A stretch of DNA of 64,000 bases from Balanoglossus misakiensis (GCA_040954595.2 CM082587.2:6882001-6946000); one strand, 5' to 3'; numbered from the stretch's first letter, positions 1 to 10,981 are shown. Notes: generated by a model from the sequence alone, not told the origin. Program-made: numbers and translations.

Positions 1-127
1 CACAGAACACATAGTTTTCATGGCATCGAACTCATCTATGGACAAGGTGAAAAAGGAAATATTAATGAGATAGATGGCACTTTTTAGAGGTTGAGGATGA
101 TTAAAAACATGTGCATGGTTAAAAAAA

Positions 128-400
128 GATAATTGCTGGGTTCACATCTAGGCCCATGGCCGGGCAAAAAAAGATCCTGATGATTGTGACAAGATGAGCT
201 AATCTTTAGTCCTCGTTCACATCATGTTTGGCACAGTTCTGGCACTAGGGTCGGCCACAGACAACCCCTTTCGACTGGAACACAAAATTGTCCAGACAAT
301 GGCCGGCCTGACCCGTTCACACCTGTTTTGTTACTCAGCCATGTACCTGGCTAGGACAAGGGCCTAGCCTTTTTTTAGTAATGTGAACGGCTTAATTATC
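128..400. mobile_element. Candidate short inverted-repeat element (MITE-like)
   Basis: The left end (128-146) and the reverse complement of the right end (381-400) both read GATAATT, then a few differing bases, then GTTCACAT. CTAGGCC/GGCCTAG-type blocks lie inside each end. No coding capacity is visible between them. The 273-bp size and inverted ends suggest a non-autonomous DNA transposon. The termini are imperfect and I did not find a clear target duplication. Confidence 0.4.
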
Positions 401-1217
401 ATACAGATTATAGAGATTATCAATGACACCCTGATCTGACAGGTTTGAAAAGCATACATTCGTTGGGTGGATTTTGTTATTATTTTATGTTAAGAGAAAC
501 AAATAAGGCAATTAACTTGCACTGATATAAAAATACCAGCTTGGTTGAATAAAATTTCTCCATGAATTTCATTTCTGCACAACTACTGGAATGCAGTGTT
601 GTTGTTTTTTCACTCATGTTGGTGGCAGCTAGAACATACTGACAATCAGCACAATAATGAAGTTCAGCACTCAAAGATAGTGTAAATTCCCTCTAACACA
701 ACACATGTTCACATGAAAATTACAAATTGTCTTACCATCGTTGATTTGGGCACAAATGGTTGTTATTACAAACGTCCAAAAGGGGCACAAGGAGTAATTG
801 ACTTCTCCAATTGTGTCAGCATCCATATTGTCTTCAGCAAGACTGAGTGCTCCACTGGACATCTTAAGATTAGGACAGTGACTGTTTCACACTTTAAAAA
901 AGCATAATAATATATGCAATGTTTCATACAGGCTCCTCTAAGAGTTTAGAATCACATATGCAAGCTTTGTCCCACATGTGAGGTACGACCGCCTATCTTG
1001 ACTACGAGCGATTGCGGCATCTGCCATCTTTCAAGTGATTAGAGATATGAATACGGAGCGGTAATCAAGCGTACCCAGCTAGCATACAACATTTCCATTA
1101 CTAACACAAGTTAACAGCTTCTTGTTTATACTGTGCACGAGCAGAGAAGCCTCAGTGTTCTGGTTAGAATCGTATCAGTGAGAGAAAGTCAGAAGAGTTG
1201 ACAGACAACAAACTTAT
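401..1217. other. Unassigned AT-rich intergenic DNA
   Basis: No recognisable gene. Short minus-strand open frames at 480-674 and 671-862 cannot be joined in frame through plausible splice sites. A donor-like gtaaga follows the second one on the minus strand, but no compatible acceptor and frame follow it. Confidence 0.5.
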
Positions 1218-1226
1218 TCAGTTTCT

Positions 1227-1280
1227 TAGCTGCAATGATTGTAGCGGGTGCTGCTAGGTTGACTGGTGTGTTCGCAGCTA
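1227..1280. mobile_element. 54-bp miniature fold-back element with exact 9-bp target duplication
   Basis: The segment starts TAGCTGC and ends GCAGCTA. After the left end it carries ATTGTAGCGG and GTTGACTGG, the same terminal sequence as the 556-bp fold-back element in PSMB1 intron 1 (33240-33795). The 9 bases TCAGTTTCT occur directly before it (1218-1226) and directly after it (1281-1289), as expected for a target-site duplication. It looks like a copy reduced to little more than its ends. Confidence 0.85.
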
Positions 1281-1289
1281 TCAGTTTCT

Positions 1290-1883
1290 ATGAGTATCAT
1301 ATAATTATTACTAAACTTTCCCTGAATCTATACCTTGTGCTGGTAGTACATGTACTTTCATGATATACAATGTATGGTATTAATTTAATAATGTTTATGT
1401 GTAGTGTGGGGTGATATGTTTGAATTATCACGACAGCAAAGGTAAACTTGCAGTCTTTGGACTGAGCGCGCAAAGTGGGCGTGTCCATTATCACTCATTA
1501 AGTATTCAAAAAGGCTGACTACGTTGTCGAGTGTCCGGAAAATTACGGTCGGAAACAGAAATTACAAGTAGAAGTGTCTCCAACACGAAAAAAATCCAGC
1601 GAGCTTAGCTTTTAAAAAAGAACTGGCATTAGTAAGTTCCTTACTCGCTGTGACAAATCCAAAAACCGACATGATTTTTTTACAAAAATTTACTCAGATA
1701 AAACAACAACACTTGAATTTACCAGCCCCGCACTGCAAATTGCAGGGCGATGCCTATGGAACTGACCAAAATTTGACAGATCGTGGTTGCTAAAATGGTG
1801 CTGGTGCAATATTTGAACATATACAGCACGCAACGAAACCTGCCGATTCCCAGACGACTTTCTCTGACCAATAAACCTCAATT
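1290..1883. other. Intergenic DNA without recognisable features
   Basis: Only short open frames in several phases, none with family resemblance or convincing splice sites. Confidence 0.5.
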
Positions 1884-2910
1884 AGGGACCGTTCAGTTTT
1901 TACGGCTGGGGGGGGGGGGGTTGGCAAGTTTGTGTCCTGGGTTTTCAAAATCAGGCCGACCCCCCCCTTCACCGAGGACCAAAAAATGATGACCCCCCCT
2001 TTGACAGGCAAAAAAATATGATGACCCCCCCCCCCCCCCACGCCGAAAAAATTCTCCGTCCTGATCCTATGATAGGGTATGAGGGTTCCCACACCTCAAT
2101 TCTAAATTTCTTAAAGTAATTGAAGTATATACCGGTAATAGTATATCGTTGCAATAAGAATGAATTATGAATAAATTAAAATGACAAGTAAAGCGGACAA
2201 AATACGGCTAGGACTAGGCTAGTAAGATTGCTGAATAAATCCCTGTGGTAAAACAAGAAAAGTGGCGGGGGTGGGTGTGAGAAAATTTTGTAAAATACGG
2301 TGCTCAAAATTGCATTTTAATGAACTCAAAAGCAAATTAACTAAATGTTAGGGAGGACAAATTTTACTTTTGCTAGTCAATGTTAGCATCGGTGGGGGTG
2401 GGGTGGGAAAGTGCTACGCCTTGGTACACTAGATGTGGTGAAGAATGAAGGGGTGGGTGTGGGAGGGGGTGTCCCCTTCGCACATAAGAAAATTTTGAAA
2501 AATATTGGGCTGAAAGTTGCATATTAATGAACTCAAAAGCAAATTAACTCAATATTGGGGAGGACCAATTTTACTTTTGCCACTCCACTCAAAGTACGCA
2601 TCGGGTGGCAAGTAGTCGGCCCTGGTACACTAGACAAACCAGCCAATAAATGAAATGTGGCGAAGAATGGAGGGGGTGGGAGGGGGTGTCCCCTCCCACA
2701 TGAGAAAATTTTGTAAAATATTAAGGGCGCGAAACTGCAATTTTGTGGACTCAAAAGCAAAAGTTCGGTGGCAAAAGTAGGTGACCCCCCCTAAACGTTT
2801 AAAAAAAACCAGATGACCCCCCCCCCTTTTGGACTTCAAAATTTAAGTGACCCCCCCCCCCTGGATTTTGCCGACCCCCCCCCCCCGGCCGTAAAAACTG
2901 AACGGTCCCT
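1884..2910. mobile_element. About 1-kb inverted-repeat element with G/C-tract ends, copy 1
   Basis: The left end reads AGGGACCGTTCAGTTTTTAC followed by a run of G. The right end is its exact reverse complement preceded by a run of C. Inside are CCCCCC tracts spaced by about 30 bp and a tandem internal unit of about 210 bp, marked by repeated aatgaactcaaaagcaaatta (near 2319 and 2526). No transposase frame is visible, so it is non-autonomous. A close copy sits at 3311-4421 and a lone end at about 7241-7281. Confidence 0.85.
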
Positions 2911-3310
2911 TAAATGACGAGAAACCACAATTTCTCAATGACTTTCAGTCTGCCGACTGATGACCCCAAAATGTTATGACCTTTTGAATACGCCAACCGG
3001 CGGATGTCATGTCATATAGTGCACGTGATATGCTAGCTAAATAGCGTTACTATTTCTATGGCGCCATGGTAACGTAAACAACATGCGTCAATCTCCCGCC
3101 AAGAAAGGCAAGGCTTCACACTTTTGCTCCAAGTTTATTCGTTACATCCAAGTCTGTTGTAAACAAAATTGAATATCTGAATTTTTATATGTAGGGCATG
3201 CCAGTTTATGTGTATATCTACCCACCCATTGATCAATGATGCTGTCATCAGGCTTGAACGTCATGAAAGGGGCGTTGATATCTCTGTGTCAGAGACTGAC
3301 CCATGTGATT
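2911..3310. other. Spacer between two copies of the same inverted-repeat element
   Basis: About 400 bp of non-repetitive DNA with no coding signal. No feature is supported. Confidence 0.5.
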
Positions 3311-4421
3311 AGAGACCGTTCAGTTTTTACGGCAGGGGGGGGGGGGCTGGCAAGTTTGTGTCATCGGTTCTCAAAATCAGGCCGACCCCCCCCTTCACCC
3401 AGGACCAAAAAATGATGACCCCCCCCCTTTGACAGACACAAAAATATGATGACCCCCCCCCCACGCCCAAAACATTCGCCGTCCTGATCCTATGTACACT
3501 GTATGCAATAAAGGGAATGAGGCTCCTCACACCTCAATTCTATAAGTATTATTGAAGTATATAATAGTATATCGTTGCAATAAAGAAATCTATGAACAAA
3601 TTAAAATGACAAGTCGGTATAATCGGTAAAACAAGAAAAGTGGCGGGGGTGGGCGTGGGAGGGGTGTCCCCCTCCCACATAAGAAAATTTTGTAAAATAC
3701 GACGCTCAAAGTTGCATTTTAATGAACTCAAAAGCAAATTAATTCAATGTTAGGGAGGACAAATTTTAATTTTGACACTCCACTCAAAGTAAGCATCGGG
3801 GGTGGGGTGGCAAGAAGTCTTCCCTGGTACACTAGACAAACCAGTGAATAAATGCAATGTGACGAAGAATGGAGGGGGTGGGTGTGGGAGGGGGTGTCCC
3901 CCTCCCACATAAGAAAATTTTGTAAAATATGTAGCGCAAAGTTGCATTTTAATGAACTCGAAAGCAAATTATCTCAATGTTTGGGAGGACCAATTTTACT
4001 TTTTGCCACTCCACTCAAAGTCAGAAGATTTGGCGTCATCTTGTCATGACATCATTTATAAAACTTCTAGTATATAGAAGATGCAGCGCGAAATCAGTTA
4101 TGCAAAATGGTTTAAACAATTATTCTCCTTTATGTATTCACTTTGTTAAATATTATCATCGGTGGGGTTAGGGTGGCAAGCACTCTGCCCTGGTACACTA
4201 GACAAACCAGCAAAAAATGAAATGTGGCGGAGAATGAAGGGGGTGGGTGTGGGCTCAAAGGCAAAAGTTCGGTGGCAAAAGTATGTGACCCCCCCCCCTA
4301 AACGTTTAAAAAAAACAGATGACCCCCCCCCCCCTTGTGGACTTCAAAATTTAAGTGACCCCCCCCCTGGATTTTGCCGCCGCCCCCCCCCCCCCCGGCC
4401 GTAAAAACTGAACGGTCCCTT
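3311..4421. mobile_element. About 1.1-kb inverted-repeat element with G/C-tract ends, copy 2
   Basis: Same termini as copy 1 (GACCGTTCAGTTTTTACGGC on the left, reverse complement ending at 4421), same orientation, same C-tract blocks, and the internal unit of roughly 230 bp repeated (markers near 3721 and 3951). One extra internal stretch near 4040-4150 is not in copy 1. The first two bases of the left end differ (AGAGACC rather than AGGGACC). Confidence 0.85.
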
Positions 4422-4927
4422 TGGGTACACACATGGGCTCCAGTGGGGTAATTCTGCGTGTAATCGCGGTTCTTACGGAAGTCAGAGCAAGTAAATACAT
4501 GTATGCGTGTTTGTTCCAGATGCGTCTTTTTTTTCACTGTTGGAGTCTTATTTTGGCTGATTGTGAGATACATGACTGCAAACACTTCCCTTGAAATTGG
4601 TGTTAAATTCACAAAACCGTTGAAAAACGACATGGTGCATGCATCCACACGAAGTATCTGTGTTCGATCGGTGTGATTACGAAACAACAACATGTCTCGT
4701 AAGTATTCTGGGCACTGCGGACGGTCGTATCTGATAAATTATTGATTGAACGCCCAGAAACATTCATAACCAAAATATCAACAAACTACGTTTTACGCCT
4801 TGAATTCATGTGTCTGGATATTTTTTGTAGCTATTCTTTGAATTTTCAAAATTATACAAATAGCATTTGGTTATTTTGTGAATTTTCAATAAACACAAAC
4901 AGCAACCACTTTTAACAAATATAAAGA
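4422..4927. other. Intergenic DNA without recognisable features
   Basis: No gene, repeat or structured element recognised in this AT-rich 500-bp stretch. Confidence 0.5.
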
Positions 4928-6813
4928 CAGCCAGAACGCAACGCCTTCATTAACATATGCAAATACGGAATCTGATTCGAAAAACGAGACCGTTACACTG
5001 AGCCCCGAAAAGGGTGTCTGAATTGGGTCATTTTTTCCCCCAACTTTGGTCATCAACCGCTATTAATGGCGATCGTTCTGAGTATTTTTGTTGGATTTAT
5101 TTGATAGTACATATATCGAACTATATCTCAAGGAGTATTTTTGATCATTAATGCAGTAGTTTCAGAGAAATAACGAAAAGTACAGAGTAATGAAAATTCA
5201 CGTTTTGGAAACATGCCTAGCTAAATTCTTGAACGGACTGTTACACCAACTTGTTGTAGAAGTCCAATGACATATTTATAAAATATAGGCATTGGCCCTT
5301 CTTACTGTGAAGTTTGTGTACTTTCCGGGGCATATTAACGAAGTTATAACGGTTTTAATTTGTTTACTTTTTGCTGTGACGAGATCATTTTCAGTGGGAA
5401 ATGGCGGGAGTTTACAGCGTAACCCATTGTCGAGCGTTCAGTGCAGAATGTGTGTATATTGTTTACGTCCCACATGTACATGTAGTGTTGATAAATGCAC
5501 ATGTTGGAAATGAGTTCATTGTATTTCGGCTATTTAGACTACCTTTTATTCTTGAAAATTATCGATGATCATCGAGATCTGCCTAAACTACGTTAGCACT
5601 GGCGGCTGCGTGTATGAACACGGGCGTCATGGAACGTCGAACAATAAAGTGTATAGATATTAATAAACTTAGCATAAACGCGACGTCCTCAACGAACAAA
5701 GAATACAATATTTCGTGGGTTTGTTTGGTGTGGACGAGAACGGCAATAAAGCTGGGTCAGTGTTAACTTAATGTGCAAAACCACACCGTACAGGCACCGT
5801 GTGTACGATCTCGTCTTGAGCAGTAAAGGCGATGTCTACGCATGCGTGCGCGCCCGAAACTGATCTGCCCTGTGTACGTACGTGAGTACACATATATACA
5901 CGGTGCTAGTGCGTTCGCTCGCATATTTTGCAAGTCCGGCGCTAGTGCGTTCGCTCGCATATTTTGCAAGTCCAGCTGTAGCTAGGCCGTTCGTGAGTGT
6001 AGTTCTCGTTCACATAAAAAAAACACGAAATAATTTATTGTGTGTTCGTTTAGGCCTATGCTAAATTATCCATACACTTTATTGTTCCATGACGCCCGTG
6101 GTATGAATTGCAGGGTTGTGTGCTTACGGCGCGGCGTAACCCTGCGATGCCTCCACACCACAGCTTTTGGAAGAATAAAATACAGATTTCGTCGAATGTG
6201 GTGTTTCACAAAAAGAAAAACATTATTGAGCGACAACACAAACGTTTGTAAAAAATCAGTCCGGTTCTTTCAACTCCACAATCGCGTTAAACAGAGACTG
6301 CAAACAGCGACTGGGATAATTGCGTATTTACTAGTGTTTACATCAGCGGCCGGGAAACCTCGGGTCACGTAGGTCATGTGACGACTTCCGGGTAAAATCG
6401 CCCGTTTTTTAGCGAAAATTCTTGAACTGACCGTTACACTTGTATCTTTACCAAATTTCTTTACGCGGTCATTTTAAGTGTAGAAAAACCCACATAACCC
6501 TGAAATCTGTAAACTTTCCGGGGCATATTATGGATACTGGAAGCGAAAAACTGGACCATATTTTCGACCGCTAAAGTAACCTTCGGAAAATCGCCATAAT
6601 ATCAATATTTCAGTAAATAATTCTTAAATCCATTTGGATGGCCCGAAAGAAGACATGTCAGGAGAGGTTTTCGCTTTTACATGATTTAAAATAATGCACT
6701 CTAGCGAAAGTTACGGCAAGTTGAAAATGGTCTGTGAGCGGCCATTCAAAATGTAACGGTCCTGATCTGGATAGGCGATAATATGCTAATGAGGGTGTTG
6801 CGTTCTGGCTGAA
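4928..6813. mobile_element. Composite fold-back element of about 1.9 kb
   Basis: Outer ends: 4928-4956 (CAGCCAGAACGCAAC...) matches the reverse complement of 6781-6813 with about three differences in 35 bases. Inside is an inverted pair, CACGGGCGTCATGGAAC at about 5618-5634 against 6088-6105, whose match extends through aataaagtgtat and ttagcata. There is also a direct repeat about 1190 bp apart (TTCTTGAAC..GTTACAC near 5229 and 6419, CTTTCCGGGGCATATTA near 5322 and 6513). This pattern suggests one element nested in, or recombined with, a relative. No transposase is recognisable. Confidence 0.6.
5905..5974. repeat. 36-bp tandem duplication
   Basis: GCTAGTGCGTTCGCTCGCAT and its following 16 bases occur twice back to back (5905-5940 and 5941-5974), identical apart from the end. 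It lies within the composite fold-back element. Confidence 0.9.
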
Positions 6814-6842
6814 GATAGCGCAGTAAAAAGAAATCTAAGCAT

Positions 6843-7165
6843 TGTAGTAAAGAATAAGATAACTTCAGCACAAATTTGAACTTAATATGGATGAACTTGC
6901 CCTAGATGAATATGTGAAATTGATTCTTGTACAAAATTTCTGCCAAATTCAAGAGTTTTTACTCGGAATACTTTGACACACTACATCAGTAATGACCTCT
7001 TCAACACATTTCATTTGATTCAGTCACAAAATGTACATTCAACGCTCCATTCCTGATTCCTTTCAAAATTGTCAGTGCAAGAATACACTCAGTTACCAAT
7101 TTTGTTTCAAGGAAAAAAAGTAATAAGTACGGATACAAACTTGAAGGTGGAGCACTTTTGATACA
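6843..7165. repeat. Dispersed repeat, copy 1 of 2
   Basis: This stretch matches 16577-16900 in the same orientation along about 320 bp. Shared markers in order are cttcagcacaaatttgaac, gatgaacttgccctagatga, aaaatttctgccaaatt, aaaatgtacattca and tgtcagtgcaag. Both copies are non-coding. The family is not recognised. Confidence 0.85.
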
Positions 7166-7240
7166 TTGGCTGTGGTAATTGTTTCCACGTACGTGACGAT
7201 ACGCGTGCGGAAATCGGGTTGGGGCAACCTGATTGACTTG

Positions 7241-7281
7241 CAATTTTGCCGGCCCCCAGCCGTAAAAACAGAACTGTCCCT
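7241..7281. mobile_element. Solo end of the G/C-tract inverted-repeat family
   Basis: The sequence ATTTTGCCGGCCCCC then gccgtaaaaac then ctgtccctta is a slightly diverged copy of the right terminus at 2870-2912 and 4370-4424. No matching left end was seen nearby. Confidence 0.65.
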
Positions 7282-7622
7282 TAGTGCAACGTTGTAGTCA
7301 TTAAACCGTGAAGGTCAGCCACCTGTCCGAGAGTAGACTAGTGCGCCAAAGTGTCTAGTGATTTATAGTATGGACTTAAAAGAGAAGGAGTTTATTTAAC
7401 TGTCCTTTGAGCTATTGTTCAGGTGATGGTTGCTGCCGCTCCGTTATCTCCTAATACTCCGTAATACTTTAATCGTATCACTTCTTTTTATGTCCATGTT
7501 TATAGCTAGCTGAACAGTGCGCAGTGCAGTGTGTGTCCGCCCCCACAAAACAGGAAGAAAAGGTGTGACGCGCTGCTATTAATTTATTTAAGTGACGCGC
7601 GCGCTGGCCAGAAACATTTCAT
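7282..7622. other. Intergenic DNA, no feature recognised
   Basis: No gene or repeat recognised. It is followed directly by a 24-base G run at 7623-7646. Confidence 0.5.
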
Positions 7623-7646
7623 GGGGGGGGGGGGGGGGGGGGGGGG
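7623..7646 (+). repeat. Poly(G) tract of 24
   Basis: An uninterrupted run of 24 G. Length accuracy is doubtful for such a homopolymer. Confidence 0.9.
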
Positions 7647-7672
7647 CTTATATATCGCCATAGCATGCTTAT

Positions 7673-7838
7673 ATATAATTCCCCCGTATTTCGAACGAGT
7701 GTGCCTGCGTCGCGGACGAGTGATTCCCCGTATAGCGGCCGTATCCCTCCGAGCCGCAGGCGAGGAGGGATACAGCTATACGGGGAATCACGAGTTCGCG
7801 ACGCAGGTACACGAGTGAGGAATACGGGGGAATTATAT
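7673..7838. mobile_element. 166-bp palindromic element (hairpin 1)
   Basis: The left half (ATAATTCCCCCGTAT...) is the near-perfect reverse complement of the right half (...ATACGGGGGAATTAT). Matching internal blocks include tgcctgcgtcgc, gtgattccccgtatagc and gtatccctcc. The centre reads GAGCCGCAGGCGAG, which recurs in the otherwise different hairpins at 8139 and 9043. It is followed by tttatcacat, as are the other two. A non-coding fold-back or MITE-type element is likely. Confidence 0.85.
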
Positions 7839-8138
7839 GTTTATCACATACATAGATCCGCTAATTTTTATTTTCAAATAAATCTCTTTGTGGTTGCGAT
7901 AAAATTTGGAACTATTTTGTGCAAAATTGAAGATCGATGTTATGCGGTCTATCTGTCAGATGACTCAGGTCACGACCTGGACGATTCTGGTTTTGGCGAG
8001 GACCCGTCTATCGCGCATCAGCTGGATTTCATCGTCCGTCACGGTTTCACTGGAGCAGGAAACCTTTCTTATGCCTTTTGCTTTATGACTAGACCGTTTT
8101 GCTCTAATCGTCGCATCAAAATTTTTGCGAATACTTAC
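7839..8138. other. Spacer between hairpins 1 and 2
   Basis: 300 bp without a recognised gene. An open frame that crosses hairpin 1 on the plus strand is explained by the palindrome and its GC-rich arms. Confidence 0.5.
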
Positions 8139-8297
8139 ATATAATCCCATGATATCTTTCTTTGTTTGACGTCATCGTATACGAGTGGTTTTCGCGGAGC
8201 AGTGCAACTTCGAGCCGTAGGCGAGAAGTTGTACGCTTCCGCGAAAACCACGAGTATACGATGACGTTAAACAAAGAAAGATATCATGGGATTATAT
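8139..8297. mobile_element. 159-bp palindromic element (hairpin 2)
   Basis: ATATAATCCCATGATATC at the left is mirrored by GATATCATGGGATTATAT at the right. The arms pair almost fully through ttgacgtcatcgtatacgag and gtggttttcgcgg. The centre TTCGAGCCGTAGGCGAGAA is the same motif as the centre of hairpin 1. The short open reading frame starting at 8162 is a by-product of the palindrome. Confidence 0.9.
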
Positions 8298-8427
8298 ATT
8301 TATCACATGAACAGTCTTCTTATTTTTCGTTAGAAGAGGCAGGACTAAAAAAATTCAGTACCTTGCAACAATTTTGGAGCGGTGTCGTATTTTACTGAGC
8401 GGGATTATGTCCCCCAGGAGATATATG

Positions 8428-8517
8428 TTGGGAGATTTTATGAATGATCAGCGATAGTTCATCATTTGCATATACGCAAATGGTGAACTATCGCTGATCA
8501 TTCATAAAATCTCCCAA
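8428..8517. repeat. Perfect 90-bp hairpin, copy 1
   Basis: TTGGGAGATTTTATGAATGA on the left is matched by its exact reverse complement on the right. The stem continues through tcagcgatagttca to a centre of atttgcatatacgcaaat. Confidence 0.95.
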
Positions 8518-9040
8518 CAAGTCGTCCCGTTGAGTTCCGTTCGCTCGAAGTTCGGCCTTACACAAATGTAATCGATTCTCTAACAATTTTACTGCAACCT
8601 GTTGCCACGTCTTATACATTTCGTTGACCGGTGCAATAGAGAGGTTCAGTCGTCACGCTGAACTGGCTCGAAACAATTCCCCACACTGATTCGACTCGGA
8701 ACGTACCGGACTTGCGCCTAGCCTAGGCTATGTGTACCTGACCCAAAACTTTGACAGCCACGATCGTCCATGATCGTTGCGTCGACTGTCTTCTTTCCAA
8801 ATTCCACCTTTCTGTTTTGAGCTTACAAAGCGTTATTGTCATGGATCCGTCATTTTTTTATTTCATTTCTGTATTGTAAATGCCGCGCGCTACGCGTACT
8901 GTTTCTGTTTGACAACAAAGCTACGGCGAATCGGTGGAAATAGTTCCGGTTGATGACGTAACACAGGGGTGATCAGGATTTTTGATCTGTCCTGGTCTAC
9001 GTCACACAGGTGGTGATCAGGGCCAGTTCATGTGATAATT

Positions 9041-9942
9041 ACATATAATCCCATGATATCTTTCTTTGTTTGACGTCATCGTATACGAGTGGTTTTCGCG
9101 GAGCAGTGCAACTTCGAGCCGCAGGCGAGAAGTTGTACGCTTCCGCGAAAACCACGAGTATACGATGACGTTAAACAAAGAAAGATATCATGGGATTATA
9201 TATTTATCACATGAACAATCTTCTTATTTTTCGTTAGAAGAGGCAGGACTAAAACAATTCAGTACCTTGCAACAATTTTGGAGCGGTGTCGTATTTTACT
9301 GAGCGGGATTATTTCCCCCAGGAGATATATGTTGGGAGATTTTATGAATGATCAGCGATAGTTCATCATTTGCATATACGCAAATGGTGAACTATCGCTG
9401 ATCATTCATAAAATCTCCCAACAAGTCGTCCCGTTGAGTTCGTTCGCTCGAAGTTCGGCCTTACACAAATGTAATCGATTCTCTAACAATTTTACTGCAA
9501 CCTGTTGCCACGTCTTATACATTTCGTTGACCGGTGCAATAGAGAGGTTCAGTCGTCACGCTGAACTGGCTCGAAACAATTCCCCACACTGATTCGACTC
9601 GGAACGTACCGGACTTGCGCCTAGCCTAGGCTATGTACACCTGACCCAAAACTTTGACAGCCACGATCGTCCATGATCGTTGCGTCGACTGTCTTCTTTC
9701 CAAATTCCACCTTTCTGTTTTGAGCTTACAAAGCGTTATTGTCATGGAACCGTAATTTTTTTATTTCATTTCTGTATTGTAAATGCCGCGCGCTACACGT
9801 ACTGTTTCTGTTTGACAACAAAGCTACGGCGAATCGGTGGAAATAGTTCCGGTTGATGACGTAACACAGGGGTGATCAGGATTTTTGATCTGTCCTGGTC
9901 TACGTCACACAGGTGGTGATCAGGGCCAGTTCATGTGATAAT
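9041..9942 (+). repeat. 904-bp tandem duplication, copy 2
   Basis: Near-identical to copy 1, including the palindrome (9043-9201, centre GAGCCGCAGGCGAG) and the 90-bp hairpin (9332-9421). It differs by single substitutions and small indels, which suggests a recent duplication. Confidence 0.9.
9332..9421. repeat. Perfect 90-bp hairpin, copy 2
   Basis: Same stem as at 8428-8517, within the second tandem unit. Confidence 0.95.
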
Positions 9943-10090
9943 CAGTTTTGTACCTGTCGCTCGTTCGACAGCGCGACGACATTGGCTCAGCACTGACGAC
10001 CTCGCGACAGTTTTGGTGTGATAAAAATGTACACAGGTAAAACTAATCGTCGATCGTCCATATTTACACATACGAAACATTTTATTTATC

Positions 10091-10730
10091 GGTGTCGTAT
10101 TTTACTGAGCGGGATTATTTCCCCCAAGAGATATATGTTGGGAGATTTTATGAATGATCAGCGATAGTTCATCATTTGCACGCAAATGATTAACTATCGC
10201 TGATCATTCATAAAATCTCCCAACAAGTCGTCCCGTTGAGTTCAGTTCACTCGAAGTTCGGCCTTACACAAATGTAATCGATTCTCTAACAATTTTACTG
10301 CAACCTGTTGCCACGTCTTATACATTTCGTTGACCGGTAGAATAGAGAGGTTCAGTCGTCACGCTGAACTGGCTCGAAACAATTCTGATTCGACTCTGAA
10401 CGTACCGGACTTGCACCTAGCCTAGGCTATGTACCTGACCCAAAACTTTGACAGCCACGATCGTCCATGATCGTTGCGTCGACTGTCTTCTTTCCAAATT
10501 CCACCTTTCTGTTTTGAGCTTACAAGGCGATATTGTCATGGAACCGTCATTTTTTATTTCATTTCTGTATTGTAAATGCCACTACACGTACTGTTTCTGT
10601 TTGACAGCAAGGCTACGGCGAATCGGTGGAAATAGTTCCGGTTGATGACGTAACACAGGCGTGATCTGGATGTTTGATCTGTCCTGGTCTACGTCACACA
10701 GGTGGTGATCAGGGCCAGTTCATGTGATAA
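10091..10730 (+). repeat. Truncated third copy of the 904-bp unit
   Basis: It matches the tandem unit from ggtgtcgtattttactgagc onward to gttcatgtgataa. The palindrome at the unit's start is missing, replaced by about 150 bp of unrelated sequence (9943-10090). The hairpin (10138-10223) has a shortened loop. More substitutions than between copies 1 and 2 imply an older copy. Confidence 0.9.
10138..10223. repeat. Hairpin, copy 3 with shorter loop
   Basis: The stem is that of copies 1 and 2, but the loop has lost the tata step (catttgcacgcaaatg). Confidence 0.9.
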
Positions 10731-10981
10731 ATAGCTGAAATGGGGTATTTGAGTGTTCTAAAGAACGTATGGTGGCTCTCTCTTTTTCGCGTGTGCCACC
10801 AACTGAAAATCTGTGATTGGTTAGATCTCAGTTTACCTTATACATGTAACATACGTGTAAAGCACATTAGCTCATTAGCACACTACACAATAAATTTTAT
10901 TGTACACACATCAAAGAAGCAAATATTATTTGAGGTCTCAAAACATTCGATGTAAACTTGACATAAGGCATGATTAAATTA
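10731..10981. other. Spacer 3' of the tandem repeats
   Basis: About 250 bp with no recognised feature, ending at the (AAT)n tail of the LINE. Confidence 0.5.

Larger units (their letters stand above)
8137..9039 (+). repeat. 904-bp tandem duplication, copy 1
   Basis: This unit is repeated next to itself at 9041-9942 with only scattered substitutions. It contains a 159-bp palindrome (8139-8297), then a segment framed by atttatcacatgaac (8297) and its near reverse complement gttcatgtgataat (about 9027-9040), and within that a second perfect hairpin (8428-8517). The framed segment of about 744 bp may be the true mobile unit. No protein-coding gene is seen. Confidence 0.9.

Noticed and set aside
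480-862. Two minus-strand frames that might be exons of one gene
   Set aside because: The donor after the first (near 714) leaves one base, and no acceptor before the second gives an open continuation.
1790-4693. Several 60-130-codon frames rich in Gly/Pro
   Set aside because: They come from poly(C)/poly(G) tracts of the inverted-repeat elements and are mirrored on both strands.
8162-9302. Two identical 78-codon open frames (8162-8398 and 9066-9302)
   Set aside because: They run through a palindrome and are duplicated with the 904-bp tandem unit. No protein family resemblance.
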